DNA of 45,997 bases from Verrucomicrobiota bacterium (GTDB lineage Bacteria > Verrucomicrobiota > Verrucomicrobiia > Verrucomicrobiales > Verrucomicrobiaceae): NCBI GenBank assembly GCA_009885695.1, contig VFKE01000122.1, positions 1-45,997 of the forward strand, given 5' to 3'. Below, in pieces: positions 18,512 to 27,300 of this stretch; position 1 is the first letter of the stretch, and each line of letters opens with the position of its first letter. The notes beneath the pieces were generated by a model that ran no database searches, had not been told where the DNA came from, and was given only the letters and a program-made list of their open reading frames with translations. A program made the translations under genes and the position numbers.

Positions 18512-19148
18512 AAGTAATGTGCAATTCCCATTTAAAACGTTCAACAGTGTGTGTGGGCGACAAGAGGACGGACGAACTGTCGAACGTCAGCAGCCAGCCA
18601 CGGTTTGGAGTCGCGCCGCTATACCACAGCTCCACATCCTGAGTGACATTGATGGTGACGAGTGATGTGCCCTTCCCGAATTTGCCGGACCCCGTCGGGT
18701 TGGTGGCGCGATCAACGGACTTGCCATTCGCGCCCGCGACGGACCACTCCAACTTCTCCGGATAAGTCATGCGGTATTGATGACATACGCCAAGGCCCCA
18801 TTCCGCAAACAAGCGCCAGACAGATATCGTCGAGACCGATTGGGGTGATGCCGGGATGACCCACTCCGCGCGGGTGATGCGCTGGCCTTTTGGGATTTGA
18901 TCAAACGAGTAACGCACGAGATAACTCGTCGTGGGTGCTGTCAGCAGAGGATTGGAAACTGCGAACGTGGCGCTTACTTGATACGCCGCCCAGCCATTGT
19001 GCGGAAACTTGTCAGACAGAGCGGCGAAAGCGTCGATCGCCTGCGCCTTGATGGTCACGGTTCGTGCCATCAATGGAGACGCGACAAAGCAGGGCAGGGC
19101 TGAGAGGAGCCAGGTCAGCACTTTGAGTCTGGAAGCATGATTGCGCAT
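18498..19148 (-). CDS. Exported DNRLRE-like domain protein
   Basis: 216 residues with a signal peptide (VLTWLLSALPCFVASPLMA). The mature part resembles a DNRLRE (disaggregatase-related) beta-sandwich: YLVRYSFDQIPKGQRITRAE, then ISVWRLFAEWG, SLVTINVTQDVELWYSG and RGWLLTFDSS, the last matching the usual 'NPNYGWLL' strand. These domains are found at the ends of secreted or cell-surface proteins and may bind carbohydrate; here the domain stands alone. It starts 3 nt after the upstream propeller gene and overlaps the next gene by 14 nt. Confidence 0.65.
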   Translation of the reverse strand: MRNHASRLKVLTWLLSALPCFVASPLMARTVTIKAQAIDAFAALSDKFPHNGWAAYQVSATFAVSNPLLTAPTTSYLVRYSFDQIPKGQRITRAEWVIPASPQSVSTISVWRLFAEWGLGVCHQYRMTYPEKLEWSVAGANGKSVDRATNPTGSGKFGKGTSLVTINVTQDVELWYSGATPNRGWLLTFDSSSVLLSPTHTVERFKWELHITYEPE

Positions 19149-19151
19149 GGT

Positions 19152-20396
19152 TCAGTTTGCCTTGTCCACCGCCACGTAAAGTCGGCCGTGCTTTTCCGAG
19201 TAAGCCAGTCCCTTGACATCTGCGCATGGAAGCGCCAGACGCTCGTCACTGCCATCAAGCCGTCCATCGGACTGAAGTCCGAGCAGGTGAAGAGATTTTT
19301 TGTCTCCCGCGGCCAGACGCGAGTGCCGGGCGAGTGGCACGAGAGCACCGGTGAACTGCGCGTTGGGGACCGTGCCCTGCTGTGGCAGCAGTGACAGATA
19401 GCCGTTTGACTGGGCTATCTGATAGATAAGATAATAGTCCTGCAAGCACAGGTAGAGCGCGGGCAGCTTTGGATGTCCGGCGATGAAACAATTGTTCCGT
19501 TCATTTCGTGGTAGATTATACCAGGCCTGCCTGAGTTTGCCATCGCTGAAGTCCCCAACCATGCAGCCCCCGAATCCGCCCATGACCACAGCCTCAGTGC
19601 CGGCGAACCACCCCCCGCCCGTAGGGTAACCACGTAGCGTTCGATTAATCCGCACCAACCTCGCAGCCGTTCCCGTTGGATTTTTTTTCGTTTCCTTGGT
19701 TGCCGCCACCACCTGCACTTTCTTTTCTGCTTCTGCCGGATTGTCATCGGGCGCATTGATGGGCAATCCTTCCTCATCAAGTCCGTAGAAGCCGATGCTG
19801 GCTTCAGTAAAACCTGGGCCTGCCGCGTTTGGCACAAAAAGAAGCTTCGCTGCAAAATCCAATCCGACCGTTCCGCTGTTGAGTCCACAGTGAAAGCCCG
19901 CGCCGCGTGCTCCTGTGTCCAGCAACTTCAGCGTTCCGTCCTTGATGGCGTAGATGACGAGATGATCGAACTGGAGATACTTGGCGAACTCGGGATCCTT
20001 TTCCTGCTTGTTTGCCGCAGGACAGTTAACGTCCTGCCACACGTAAAGCAGCGGCAGGCTTGGATGAAACAACAGACCGAGGGGGTAGTTTGCATTGGCA
20101 GCGAGCGCCGCCGGTTTTGGCAGTGTGATCCATGTTGGCTCGCCGTTTGGCAGCCCCCCGGCATCGAGATGGAACACCGCGAGATGCTTGTCATTCTTTG
20201 ACTTGTGACCGACAACGAGAATGGAGGCGGCATCGCTGATCGCGGCGCAACTGGCATCAGGCACCAGCACTTGTGTCAGGAACGCTGGTGGTTCCTTGAT
20301 CTCCGTCGGTGTGACGGTGAATTCGCGCGGCAACTCTTCCGAGTGTGCGGCGAATACGAGGAGAAGGAGGATTATAGAAACGCGCGGCCAGATCAT
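19152..20396 (-). CDS. Exported beta-propeller protein of unknown function
   Basis: 414 residues with a short signal peptide (IILLLLVFAAHSEE). Repeated strands of the type ILVVGHKSKNDKHLAVFHLD, PLGLLFHPSLPLLYVWQD, LVIYAIKDGTLKLLDTG, KLPALYLCLQDYYLIYQI and GLAYSEKHGRLYVAVD suggest a lactonase/YVTN-like beta-propeller. No catalytic set is assignable, and the protein may be a structural or binding partner. The start overlaps the stop of the 1231-residue membrane protein by ATGA, tying it to the MoxR operon. Confidence 0.6.
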   Translation of the reverse strand: MIWPRVSIILLLLVFAAHSEELPREFTVTPTEIKEPPAFLTQVLVPDASCAAISDAASILVVGHKSKNDKHLAVFHLDAGGLPNGEPTWITLPKPAALAANANYPLGLLFHPSLPLLYVWQDVNCPAANKQEKDPEFAKYLQFDHLVIYAIKDGTLKLLDTGARGAGFHCGLNSGTVGLDFAAKLLFVPNAAGPGFTEASIGFYGLDEEGLPINAPDDNPAEAEKKVQVVAATKETKKNPTGTAARLVRINRTLRGYPTGGGWFAGTEAVVMGGFGGCMVGDFSDGKLRQAWYNLPRNERNNCFIAGHPKLPALYLCLQDYYLIYQIAQSNGYLSLLPQQGTVPNAQFTGALVPLARHSRLAAGDKKSLHLLGLQSDGRLDGSDERLALPCADVKGLAYSEKHGRLYVAVDKAN

Positions 20397-23300
20397 GGGG
20401 AAGCGAGCTTGCTATAATAGTCTTTCACCGCACGCTCATAACCTGGTATGGCGGGGCCTGGTGGTTCATCAAGAATGCGTCCTCGGACCTGCTGTTGCCG
20501 TGGGAGGCTTGGTTGAAAACTCGTTTGGGCATGATTAAAAACGCGGGCTTCCGAGCGCAGTTGGTCGATGACCTCCTGTTGCATGCGGAAGACTTCGGCA
20601 GTCGGATTTTCGCGCAATTTTTCAAGGTTCAGGTTCAGTTGTGCGATTAAGTCATCAAGATGGTCGGTGGGTAAATAGAGATTTTTAAGCTCTTTGCGCA
20701 GTGCATTGGCGCGCTCGATGAGCTGCTTTTGAGTGCCGTCCATGTCACGGAGGAGCGCGGCCACATTTGGATCGAGCGGTTTGCCCTGGCGTTCGACGAT
20801 GATGTTCACATCCTTGGGCTTCTTCATGCGCTTGAGCATGTCATTATCCCATTCACCTTCGTCCGAGAGGCTGAACTTCGTCTTCTCCGCATCCACGAGC
20901 TTGCCACCAATGCCCGTTGCTTGGTCCGGCTGCATGTCGGCTGTTTTCTTTTCCTTCATCAGACCCTCCTGGTCGGGCGCGACTTGCTGCCCTTCCTGCA
21001 CCTTGTTGCGACCTCGCATATTGGGCGACTCATCGCCGGCGACTTTGCCATACGAACGTGCGCCCTGCCGTCCTGTGCCCGACATGCCGCCGACGTTTGT
21101 CGCAGGCGGTTTTTTGTTGCCTGTGGTGGAGGTCGCACCACTGGAGTTCATTCGGGCACTCGATTCCGATCCCACCTCGCCAGTATCCAATGAAACTCTT
21201 CCGGAGTTGGCAGTCAATGTATTGAATTCCTTGTTTATCTGATCAGCCGCATCGATGAGTTCGCCCACCAGGTCTTCGATTTTGTCCGGCACGAGTGGCG
21301 CTATCATCTCGTTCGGTTTCAGAGCATTCTTGGAGGGTGTGACCGGGTTTGATCCGCCTCCTGCGCTGGTGCCGAGGGTAAGCTTCGATAAGTCCGGCCT
21401 GAGGGAGTTCTCCATTGTTTTCAGTTTGTCCGCCAGTTCCTGGGAAACAGGGGGTAACGAGCTTTTTTTAGCAGCTTCGCTGCCAGCGCCTTTTTTACCG
21501 GCGGCCGTCTCGCGCGTCTCCACCACCTGGGTAATCTTCGAAAGATCCTGGCGGAAGGATTCGCTGGCCACGTTTGAACCGGGCATCATTTTTCCAAGCT
21601 CTTTCTGCGCAAGCAGCAGCGATTCCTTGTGATCTGTCTCAATCGCGCGGGCGATAGCCTCGGCGCACGCTTTTTTAAGGTCCTCGTGGATTTTGGCCAG
21701 TGCAGTCGCGGCCTTGGTCTGCTGCGCAGCGCCAGGGGTCCATTTTCCATCAGCCACCTGGGTCGTGGCCTGTTGCATGGCAACTTTCGCGCCGCTAGCA
21801 TCGAATGCGGTCGAGGCGTTGGCGAACGCGCGGCCAAGAAGTTCATCAACTTTGATTGTGCGTTCACCGACTCCAGCCAGCGCCACTTGCGCAAGACCGG
21901 CCAGCGAGAGCAGTTTTGACTGGCGCTGACCTGCGACTTTCGCCTTGGCGGGTTGTGCGGCATTGGCTGCATTAAACGCGGATTCCTCACCCAGCGCGGC
22001 CTGTCTGTCGGCCAGCATTTTCACAAACGGAGACATGTTCCCGAGTTCCCAATCCTTGCGAAACTTCACATACTGCTCAAGGATTTCGTTGAGGCTGACG
22101 ATCGTTCTTTCCATGGTGAAGCGCGCCTCGGCCAGGCTGGCGCGTTTCGACTGAGGCTCATCCTTCACGGAAACGCTTTCGATCACGCGAACAGCCCGCA
22201 CCATTTCGGTGTCCGCCAGCATCCCGAGCGAAAATCGCAGATTGCCCGTGGCTGGCACCAAATCCCGCGTGACCTCCCCCGTCGTTTTGCGCAATTGTTC
22301 CTGCTTCTGCGCCTGCTCCTGCATCGCCGCGGCGATGGTTGCGAGATTTTTCGGGTCGTCGAGCCGAAGTCCGGCTGCCGGATCAAGTTTTTGAATCCAT
22401 TGGGCCACATCGGTGACTCTGTCCTGCTGGCGCACGATGAGTTGTTTAATATCAGCTTCCGAGCGCAATATCTGTTCGTAGAGCACTTGGAAAACCGTTC
22501 CTTCGCCACCGATGAGCAGTATGGCGCTTTCACCCACGGTCCAGGTATTCCCCTTGGCAGGATCTGCGTCTCGGGCACGCAGGGCGATCTCAATTTTATC
22601 ACCTTCAATCGCGCCAATGGCGGTGACAGCAAGTGAGTGGTCCATTTTCCATTCGCGGACAGGATCGAATTGCGGCCAGTTAGCCAGGGCCAGCCAGCCG
22701 TCATCGCCGGTCTTGGCGTCCGCCGTCGGTTTCGTTGCGGTGACAACTTTACGAGCGAAGAGACCAACTTCGGCAAGCCCGTAGTCATCCGTGGCGCCGA
22801 GTTTTAAAGGCAGCTCCGCGCTGAGTTGCACCTCGGTTAGTTTTTCAAGGCCCGACAGGGCAAGCTGTGGTTCAAGGTCCGGAAGGACGCGCAAGGCGTA
22901 TTTCAAACTTGGTCCGGGAGCCTGCTTTCCACGTTGCGCAGTCACTTGATAACTGATGACATGTTTAAAAATGATTTCGCCGCTGAACTCAGTCGGGGTG
23001 ATCCGCTTCAACTCCATCTGCCGTGGCCCCGAGTTATTTTCACCGGCCCCCTCCAGGATCAACAGCGCCGTGTCGGCGGGCTGGTCGAGCACGAACGTTA
23101 CTTCAGCACGCGTGCCATGCAGTGCCTCCAGGTCGCCGCCGTGTGTTTCCAGTTTCTGCGGCGCAAGACGGGTGTATTCAGGAGCGTGCATGATAGCGCG
23201 CACAAGATTGACCTGCGGCGGCCGGGGCACGTCGATGCTGAAAACGGGCGTGGTGTAGTCGCCGCCGGATACTGTGTAGGTTAGAGACTGTTGTAAATTA

Positions 23301-24088
23301 CGGAACGTGAAGTCTGCATACTCGGCACCCGCCGGGACGGGGACCTGTTCCACCGTGCGAATGTCACCGATGAACTGCTGAACCGTCAGGTGCGCCGGCT
23401 TTTCACCTTGAATCCTCGCCCGGATCGTCACCGCGGTCCCTGGCAGGGCCAACACATCGCCCGGTTCGACTTGCAATGTGGTGCGGTAAAGCGGGGCGAT
23501 CTTGGAGAAGGGCTGAAAGAGCCGGGAAGCTGCGTTGGTGAAGTGTTCTTGACTGAAGATGAAAAACAAAGCACCGATGCCGACGACGGCGCCCGCAATA
23601 CCAAGCCGGATGATGGCCGGACGCATTTTTGCCGCCTGTTGCAGGTGGATGCGTTGAAGCGAGGCATGATTTTCACGCACCACGGCCATTCCGTAGTCAC
23701 TGTCGCCCACGCTTGGGTTGCGTGATATCTGAAGACTGTTGATCAACTGATTGCTGGTGCCTGGAGTTTGCTGCTCGATGGCCAGCGCCACCTGATCTTC
23801 CGTAAGCCTCACGTCTTTCCAGCGTCGCCAGGACCAGCGGCACAGTAAACCGAGCACGGCGAAGAACAGCGCACTCGTCGCGACCCGGCCCCATTGGGGC
23901 AGGTGCATGAGAATATCCAGCGAGAATATGATCCACAGATAGCCAAGCGGTGCCGCGATGAGCACCGCGAGCATTTCCAGCACGATCAGTCGTTTCCAGT
24001 GCCGTGTGTTGTGCTGCACCAGTCCTTGCAGCTCGAGCAAGATGTCAGTCGAACGCGCGGTGGAGGTGAGAGCATCTGTGGTCGACAT
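20393..24088 (-). CDS. Large DUF4175-like membrane protein, first gene of the MoxR operon
   Basis: 1231 residues from the ATG at 24088; a TTG three codons earlier is less likely. The N-terminus has helix pairs (LIVLEMLAVLIAAPLGYLWI, VATSALFFAVLGLLCRWSWR) and a third helix near 175-195 (LGIAGAVVGIGALFFIFSQE). A periplasmic part follows with Ig-like strands (LEVEPGD-type LQVEPGDVLALPGTAVTIRA) and a GTRAEVTF module. The rest is long, Lys/Glu/Ala/Gln-rich and helical, with probable coiled coils (IDQLRSEA, LRKELKNLYLPTDHLDDL). This layout resembles DUF4175-family proteins found with MoxR/VWA genes. The last ~250 residues contain a Gly/Ser-rich disordered linker. It probably spans the inner membrane and reaches into the periplasm. 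It is the likely first gene of the transcript. Confidence 0.72.
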   Translation of the reverse strand: MSTTDALTSTARSTDILLELQGLVQHNTRHWKRLIVLEMLAVLIAAPLGYLWIIFSLDILMHLPQWGRVATSALFFAVLGLLCRWSWRRWKDVRLTEDQVALAIEQQTPGTSNQLINSLQISRNPSVGDSDYGMAVVRENHASLQRIHLQQAAKMRPAIIRLGIAGAVVGIGALFFIFSQEHFTNAASRLFQPFSKIAPLYRTTLQVEPGDVLALPGTAVTIRARIQGEKPAHLTVQQFIGDIRTVEQVPVPAGAEYADFTFRNLQQSLTYTVSGGDYTTPVFSIDVPRPPQVNLVRAIMHAPEYTRLAPQKLETHGGDLEALHGTRAEVTFVLDQPADTALLILEGAGENNSGPRQMELKRITPTEFSGEIIFKHVISYQVTAQRGKQAPGPSLKYALRVLPDLEPQLALSGLEKLTEVQLSAELPLKLGATDDYGLAEVGLFARKVVTATKPTADAKTGDDGWLALANWPQFDPVREWKMDHSLAVTAIGAIEGDKIEIALRARDADPAKGNTWTVGESAILLIGGEGTVFQVLYEQILRSEADIKQLIVRQQDRVTDVAQWIQKLDPAAGLRLDDPKNLATIAAAMQEQAQKQEQLRKTTGEVTRDLVPATGNLRFSLGMLADTEMVRAVRVIESVSVKDEPQSKRASLAEARFTMERTIVSLNEILEQYVKFRKDWELGNMSPFVKMLADRQAALGEESAFNAANAAQPAKAKVAGQRQSKLLSLAGLAQVALAGVGERTIKVDELLGRAFANASTAFDASGAKVAMQQATTQVADGKWTPGAAQQTKAATALAKIHEDLKKACAEAIARAIETDHKESLLLAQKELGKMMPGSNVASESFRQDLSKITQVVETRETAAGKKGAGSEAAKKSSLPPVSQELADKLKTMENSLRPDLSKLTLGTSAGGGSNPVTPSKNALKPNEMIAPLVPDKIEDLVGELIDAADQINKEFNTLTANSGRVSLDTGEVGSESSARMNSSGATSTTGNKKPPATNVGGMSGTGRQGARSYGKVAGDESPNMRGRNKVQEGQQVAPDQEGLMKEKKTADMQPDQATGIGGKLVDAEKTKFSLSDEGEWDNDMLKRMKKPKDVNIIVERQGKPLDPNVAALLRDMDGTQKQLIERANALRKELKNLYLPTDHLDDLIAQLNLNLEKLRENPTAEVFRMQQEVIDQLRSEARVFNHAQTSFQPSLPRQQQVRGRILDEPPGPAIPGYERAVKDYYSKLASP

Positions 24089-24236
24089 AAAAAACAATTA
24101 AGCAGATTCAGGGGTGTCCCGGCACTCAGAAACAGGCTGCTGAAAAAGCCGCGGCAGTGTGATGCTTCCATCCACCATGTGCAAGCAGCTATTCGCGCTT
24201 CCGGTGCTTTGTTGCAGGTGAATCTTCATTTTTCTC

Positions 24237-24488
24237 ATGCCGTCGCTTACAACGAACCTTGCGACGACAATCTTTCAGAGTTTATAAAACCCTGCCACTT
24301 TCGCCTACGCTTACGACAGCGCCCGTCCCGGTCTCCTCGCCACCGTCATCGGCCCCGCCCACACCGCAACCAACACCTCTGCTGTGATTGATGTGGAGGC
24401 CGCGGTGCGGATTCTGGAGCGCCGTCTGGCAACGGACCAGTCCCTGGCAAGGCAGGCAAGAATGGCGGAACGATTTCTTGGGTTTTGA
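24237..24488 (+). pseudogene. Decayed small coding fragment with internal stop
   Basis: A plus-strand frame from ATG 24237 to TGA 24486-24488 is interrupted by one TAA at 24285-24287. The part after the stop has strong codon structure with GC-rich third positions and reads like real protein (FAYAYDSARPGLLATVIGP, then VIDVEAAVRILERRLATDQS). The family is not recognised. It lies in the 587-nt gap between the MoxR operon start and rplU. The rest of that gap shows no other feature beyond the leader of rplU. An alternative is that the fragment is the tail of a gene whose 5' part was lost. Confidence 0.4.
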
Positions 24489-24675
24489 GATGCGACCCCT
24501 GTCACTACTATTGCTACAGTGTATTTGTCCCTCTTTGAGTGCTGCAACCCGTCCCGCTTTGATCGCACCGCGACAGAATTTCAAAAAATCCTTGCCGGGT
24601 GGCCAAGTTTGTGCCAATCTCCCCACCCCTCGCGCCCCGCGCATCGGGAACCGATAATTTATTCCTTCTGGCATT

Positions 24676-24990
24676 ATGGCATACGCAATCTTCAAAACCG
24701 GCGGCAGACAGTACCGCGTCTCTGTGGGCGAAAAGCTCGACGTCGAAAAACTCGAACTCAACGAGGGCGATTCCGTCACTTTTGACACCGTTCTGGCCGC
24801 AGGCGAGGGCCAGGGTCTCAAAGTCGGCGCTCCCTTTGTCAGCGGCGCCAACGTGGTGGCCACGGTCCTGAAACAGTTCAAGGCTCCCAAGGTCATCGCC
24901 TTTAAATTCAAGCGCCGCAAAGGCTACCATCGCAAGAAGGGGCACCGGCAGAATCTGACCAAGCTCGAAATCACCGCGATCAACGCATAA
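24676..24990 (+). CDS. rplU: 50S ribosomal protein L21
   Basis: 104 residues, normal length. It starts MAYAIFKTGGRQYRVSVGEK, the family N-terminus, and contains FKFKRRKGYHRKKGHRQNLT, the basic rRNA-binding loop. It binds 23S rRNA domain V/VI region with L20. Gene order rplU-rpmA is near-universal and is kept here, with a 27-nt gap. No good Shine-Dalgarno sequence is seen before its ATG. Confidence 0.98.
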   Translation: MAYAIFKTGGRQYRVSVGEKLDVEKLELNEGDSVTFDTVLAAGEGQGLKVGAPFVSGANVVATVLKQFKAPKVIAFKFKRRKGYHRKKGHRQNLTKLEITAINA

Positions 24991-25005
24991 CTTTTATTTC
25001 ACTCC

Positions 25006-25012
25006 AGGAGGT
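25006..25012 (+). promoter_or_regulatory. Strong Shine-Dalgarno of rpmA
   Basis: AGGAGGT with 5 nt to the rpmA ATG. It stands out because most other starts in the window have weak or no Shine-Dalgarno sequence, so L27 is likely translated at a high rate independent of coupling to rplU. Confidence 0.85.
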
Positions 25013-25017
25013 TTCAC

Positions 25018-25275
25018 ATGGCACATAAAAAAGGACAGGGCAGCGTCAAGAACGGCCGCGACAGCAAAAGCAAGCGCCTCGGCATCAAAATCTATGGCGA
25101 GCAGGTCTGCTTCGCCGGCAATATCATTGCCCGCCAGCGCGGCCAGAAATGGAAGCCCGGCAAAAATGTCGGCATGGGCCGCGACCACACCATCTGGTCG
25201 CTCGTGGACGGCAAAGTTCACTTCGACCGGAACGGCAGCCGAATTAATGTGGAGCAGGTCGCGGTTAGCGCTTAG
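25018..25275 (+). CDS. rpmA: 50S ribosomal protein L27
   Basis: 85 residues. It begins [20 protein letters not shown], where the family consensus is MAHKKGxGSxxNGRDSxxKR. [20 protein letters not shown] follows, the conserved tail-binding core. There is no Firmicutes-type N-terminal extension, so no Prp cleavage is expected. It contacts the peptidyl transferase centre. It follows rplU. Confidence 0.98.
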   Translation: MAHKKGQGSVKNGRDSKSKRLGIKIYGEQVCFAGNIIARQRGQKWKPGKNVGMGRDHTIWSLVDGKVHFDRNGSRINVEQVAVSA

Positions 25276-25297
25276 CGAGCGGTCTGCTGAAATGGTA

Positions 25298-25396
25298 ACT
25301 CAGCCATCATGGCTGAGTGTGCGATGGGCTTAAAGCCTGTTGGTTCCCTTCGCTGCGGGCAGAATGCCCGCAATACACACAGGCTGCAAGCCTGTG
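25298..25396. repeat. Cluster of three short near-perfect palindromes
   Basis: Three hairpin-forming sequences in about 100 nt downstream of rpmA: actcagccat-c-atggctgagt (25298-25318), tgcgggca-gaa-tgcccgca (25354-25372) and cacaggct-gca-agcctgtg (25378-25396). Arms are 8-10 bp with loops of 1-3 nt. None is followed by a T-run, so they are not ordinary Rho-independent terminators. Similar palindromes lie at 29511 and 36039-36107. Confidence 0.85.
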
Positions 25397-25485
25397 CCAC
25401 GCCTATGTAGAGGGAATTCATGCCCGGCTGGTTTTCGGCATTTCTCCCTTTCAACTTCTCCCTTTTCAATTATCCCTTATTCCCC

Positions 25486-27039
25486 ATGAATGTCTCCCTC
25501 TACGACACCACCCTCCGCGACGGCACGCAGGGAACTGGTGTGAACTTCTCCTCGCGCGACAAGATCCGCATCGCGCATGAGCTGGATGCCTTCGGCATCG
25601 ATTACATCGAGGGCGGCTGGCCCGGCAGCAATCCGAAGGATGTGGAGTTCTTCGAACTCGCCAAGAAGGAAAAATTCAAGCACGCAAAGATCGCCGCCTT
25701 CGGCAGCACGCGCCGCAAGGACATCAAGGCCGGGGATGATCCGCAGGTCAGGATGCTGCTGGAAGCGGAAACGCCCGTGGTGACCTTTTACGGCAAGAGC
25801 TGGCTGCTGCACGTGACCGAAGTGCTCAACACCACGCCGGAGGAGAACCGGGCCATGATCCGCGACACCGTTCGATTCTGCAAAGAGGCCGGGCGCGAAG
25901 TGCTCTACGATGCGGAGCATTTCTTTGACGGCTTCAAGGACGAGCCCGACTACGCCCTTTCCACCTTGCAAGCCGCGTTGGACGGTGGTGCGGACATGCT
26001 CGTGCTCTGCGAGACCAACGGCGGCTGTCTGCCGCATGAGATCACGGTGATCGTCAGCCAGGTGCGCGCAAAATTTCCCGGGGCGAAGATAGGCATCCAC
26101 TCGCATGATGACGCCGGCTGCGGTGTGGCCAACGCCCTGGCGGCGATCCGCGCGGGAGCCGTGCAGGTGCAGGGCACGATGAACGGCTACGGCGAGCGCA
26201 CGGGCAACTGCAATCTCACGACCGTGATCCCGAACCTGCAATTGAAGATGGGAATCCCGGTCGTGCCCGATCTCACGAAGCTCACCACACTCTCGAAATT
26301 CGTGGATGACCTCGCCAACCTGCCCCACTTCGCGCGCGCGCCTTTCGTCGGCAGCGCATCGTTCTCCCACAAAGGCGGAACGCATGTGAACGCGGTGCAA
26401 AAGCTCGCGCGCAGCTACGAACACGTCCAGCCCGGAAGCGTGGGCAACCGCCAGATCGTCCTGGTGAGCGATCTCAGCGGCCAGGACAACATCTTGAACA
26501 AGGCCAGGGAACTCGGCTTCGATCTCAAGCGCGGCGATGAGGCGCGGAACATCCTCGATATCGTAAAAAATCGAGAGAACGACGGCTACGAATACGAAAC
26601 AGCGGACGCCTCCTTTGAGCTGCTGCTGCGCAAGGAGCTCGGGCTTTACCAGCCGAGCTTCAAGCTGCTGGAGTATCACACCACACATCGCACTCATGGC
26701 GAGCGAGGCTTTGAATACACCGAGGCCACTGTAAAAATCGAACTCAACGGCCAGGCCTTCTACACCGTGGACGAAGGGGATGGTCCCGTGAATGCGCTGG
26801 ACCGCGCCTTGCGCAAAGCGTTGAAGCAAGTCTATCCGGAGATCGAGCAGGTTACTCTCTGCGATTACAAAGTTCGCATCCTCGACAGCAAATCCGGCAC
26901 CGCCGCGAAAACCCGCGTGCTTATTGAGAGCACTGATGGGAAAAATGAATGGGGCACGGTCGGGGTCAGCCTGAACGTCATAGATGCCAGCTGGGAAGCG
27001 CTGGTGGAAAGCCTGGAATACTTTCTTTCAAAGCGTTGA
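25486..27039 (+). CDS. cimA: (R)-citramalate synthase
   Basis: 517 residues from ATG 25486; the frame is open upstream, but the protein family begins at MNVSLYDTTLRDGTQGTG. The catalytic TIM barrel has the DTTLRDG Arg-Asp, ETNGG, and the metal-binding HxH in GIHSHDDAGCG. NGYGERTGNCNL and FSHKGGTHVNA are typical of CimA. The C-terminal third is a LeuA-type dimerisation/regulatory domain (TVKIELNGQ, DGPVNALDRALRKALKQVYP). It condenses acetyl-CoA with pyruvate to citramalate, feeding the pyruvate route to isoleucine, and is probably feedback-inhibited by isoleucine. The 45-nt leader is strikingly pyrimidine-rich without a Shine-Dalgarno sequence. Confidence 0.93.
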   Translation: MNVSLYDTTLRDGTQGTGVNFSSRDKIRIAHELDAFGIDYIEGGWPGSNPKDVEFFELAKKEKFKHAKIAAFGSTRRKDIKAGDDPQVRMLLEAETPVVTFYGKSWLLHVTEVLNTTPEENRAMIRDTVRFCKEAGREVLYDAEHFFDGFKDEPDYALSTLQAALDGGADMLVLCETNGGCLPHEITVIVSQVRAKFPGAKIGIHSHDDAGCGVANALAAIRAGAVQVQGTMNGYGERTGNCNLTTVIPNLQLKMGIPVVPDLTKLTTLSKFVDDLANLPHFARAPFVGSASFSHKGGTHVNAVQKLARSYEHVQPGSVGNRQIVLVSDLSGQDNILNKARELGFDLKRGDEARNILDIVKNRENDGYEYETADASFELLLRKELGLYQPSFKLLEYHTTHRTHGERGFEYTEATVKIELNGQAFYTVDEGDGPVNALDRALRKALKQVYPEIEQVTLCDYKVRILDSKSGTAAKTRVLIESTDGKNEWGTVGVSLNVIDASWEALVESLEYFLSKR

Positions 27040-27265
27040 AATATTGACTGGAGTCTGTGGAATATCAACGGTCAAACTCAGCTTGACCGAAACTGGAAGT
27101 TCATGCGGGAGGAGGCTATTGCTAGAAATTGGAATTGGGTATTCGATTCGCCAGTAAATGCGAGCGTGCTCAAAAAAGTCAAATCGAGGTAGACAAAGTA
27201 GAAGCCGAACAGTTGGCGCTTCCCCAGTTGGAGGCACAACCAGTAAAAGAAAGGCGGAATCAGAG

Positions 27266-27293
27266 TTGCACCATGTTGCAACGGGCTTATAAT
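27266..27293 (+). promoter_or_regulatory. Sigma70-like promoter that would give a leaderless mRNA
   Basis: TTGCAC at 27266-27271, a 16-nt spacer and a perfect TATAAT at 27288-27293. The ATG of the next gene starts at 27301, 7 nt after the -10 box, which is where transcription would begin. The 261-nt gap upstream (27040-27300) shows no convincing gene. Confidence 0.6.
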
Positions 27294-27300
27294 TACCATA

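Noticed and set aside
24282-24920. Long minus-strand open frame (212 codons) across the rplU leader and gene
   Set aside because: It is antisense to the clear L21 gene, with no family resemblance; the openness comes from GC-rich codons on the other strand.
25477-26829. Minus-strand open frame of 450 codons
   Set aside because: Complete antisense of cimA; composition is that of a mirror frame.
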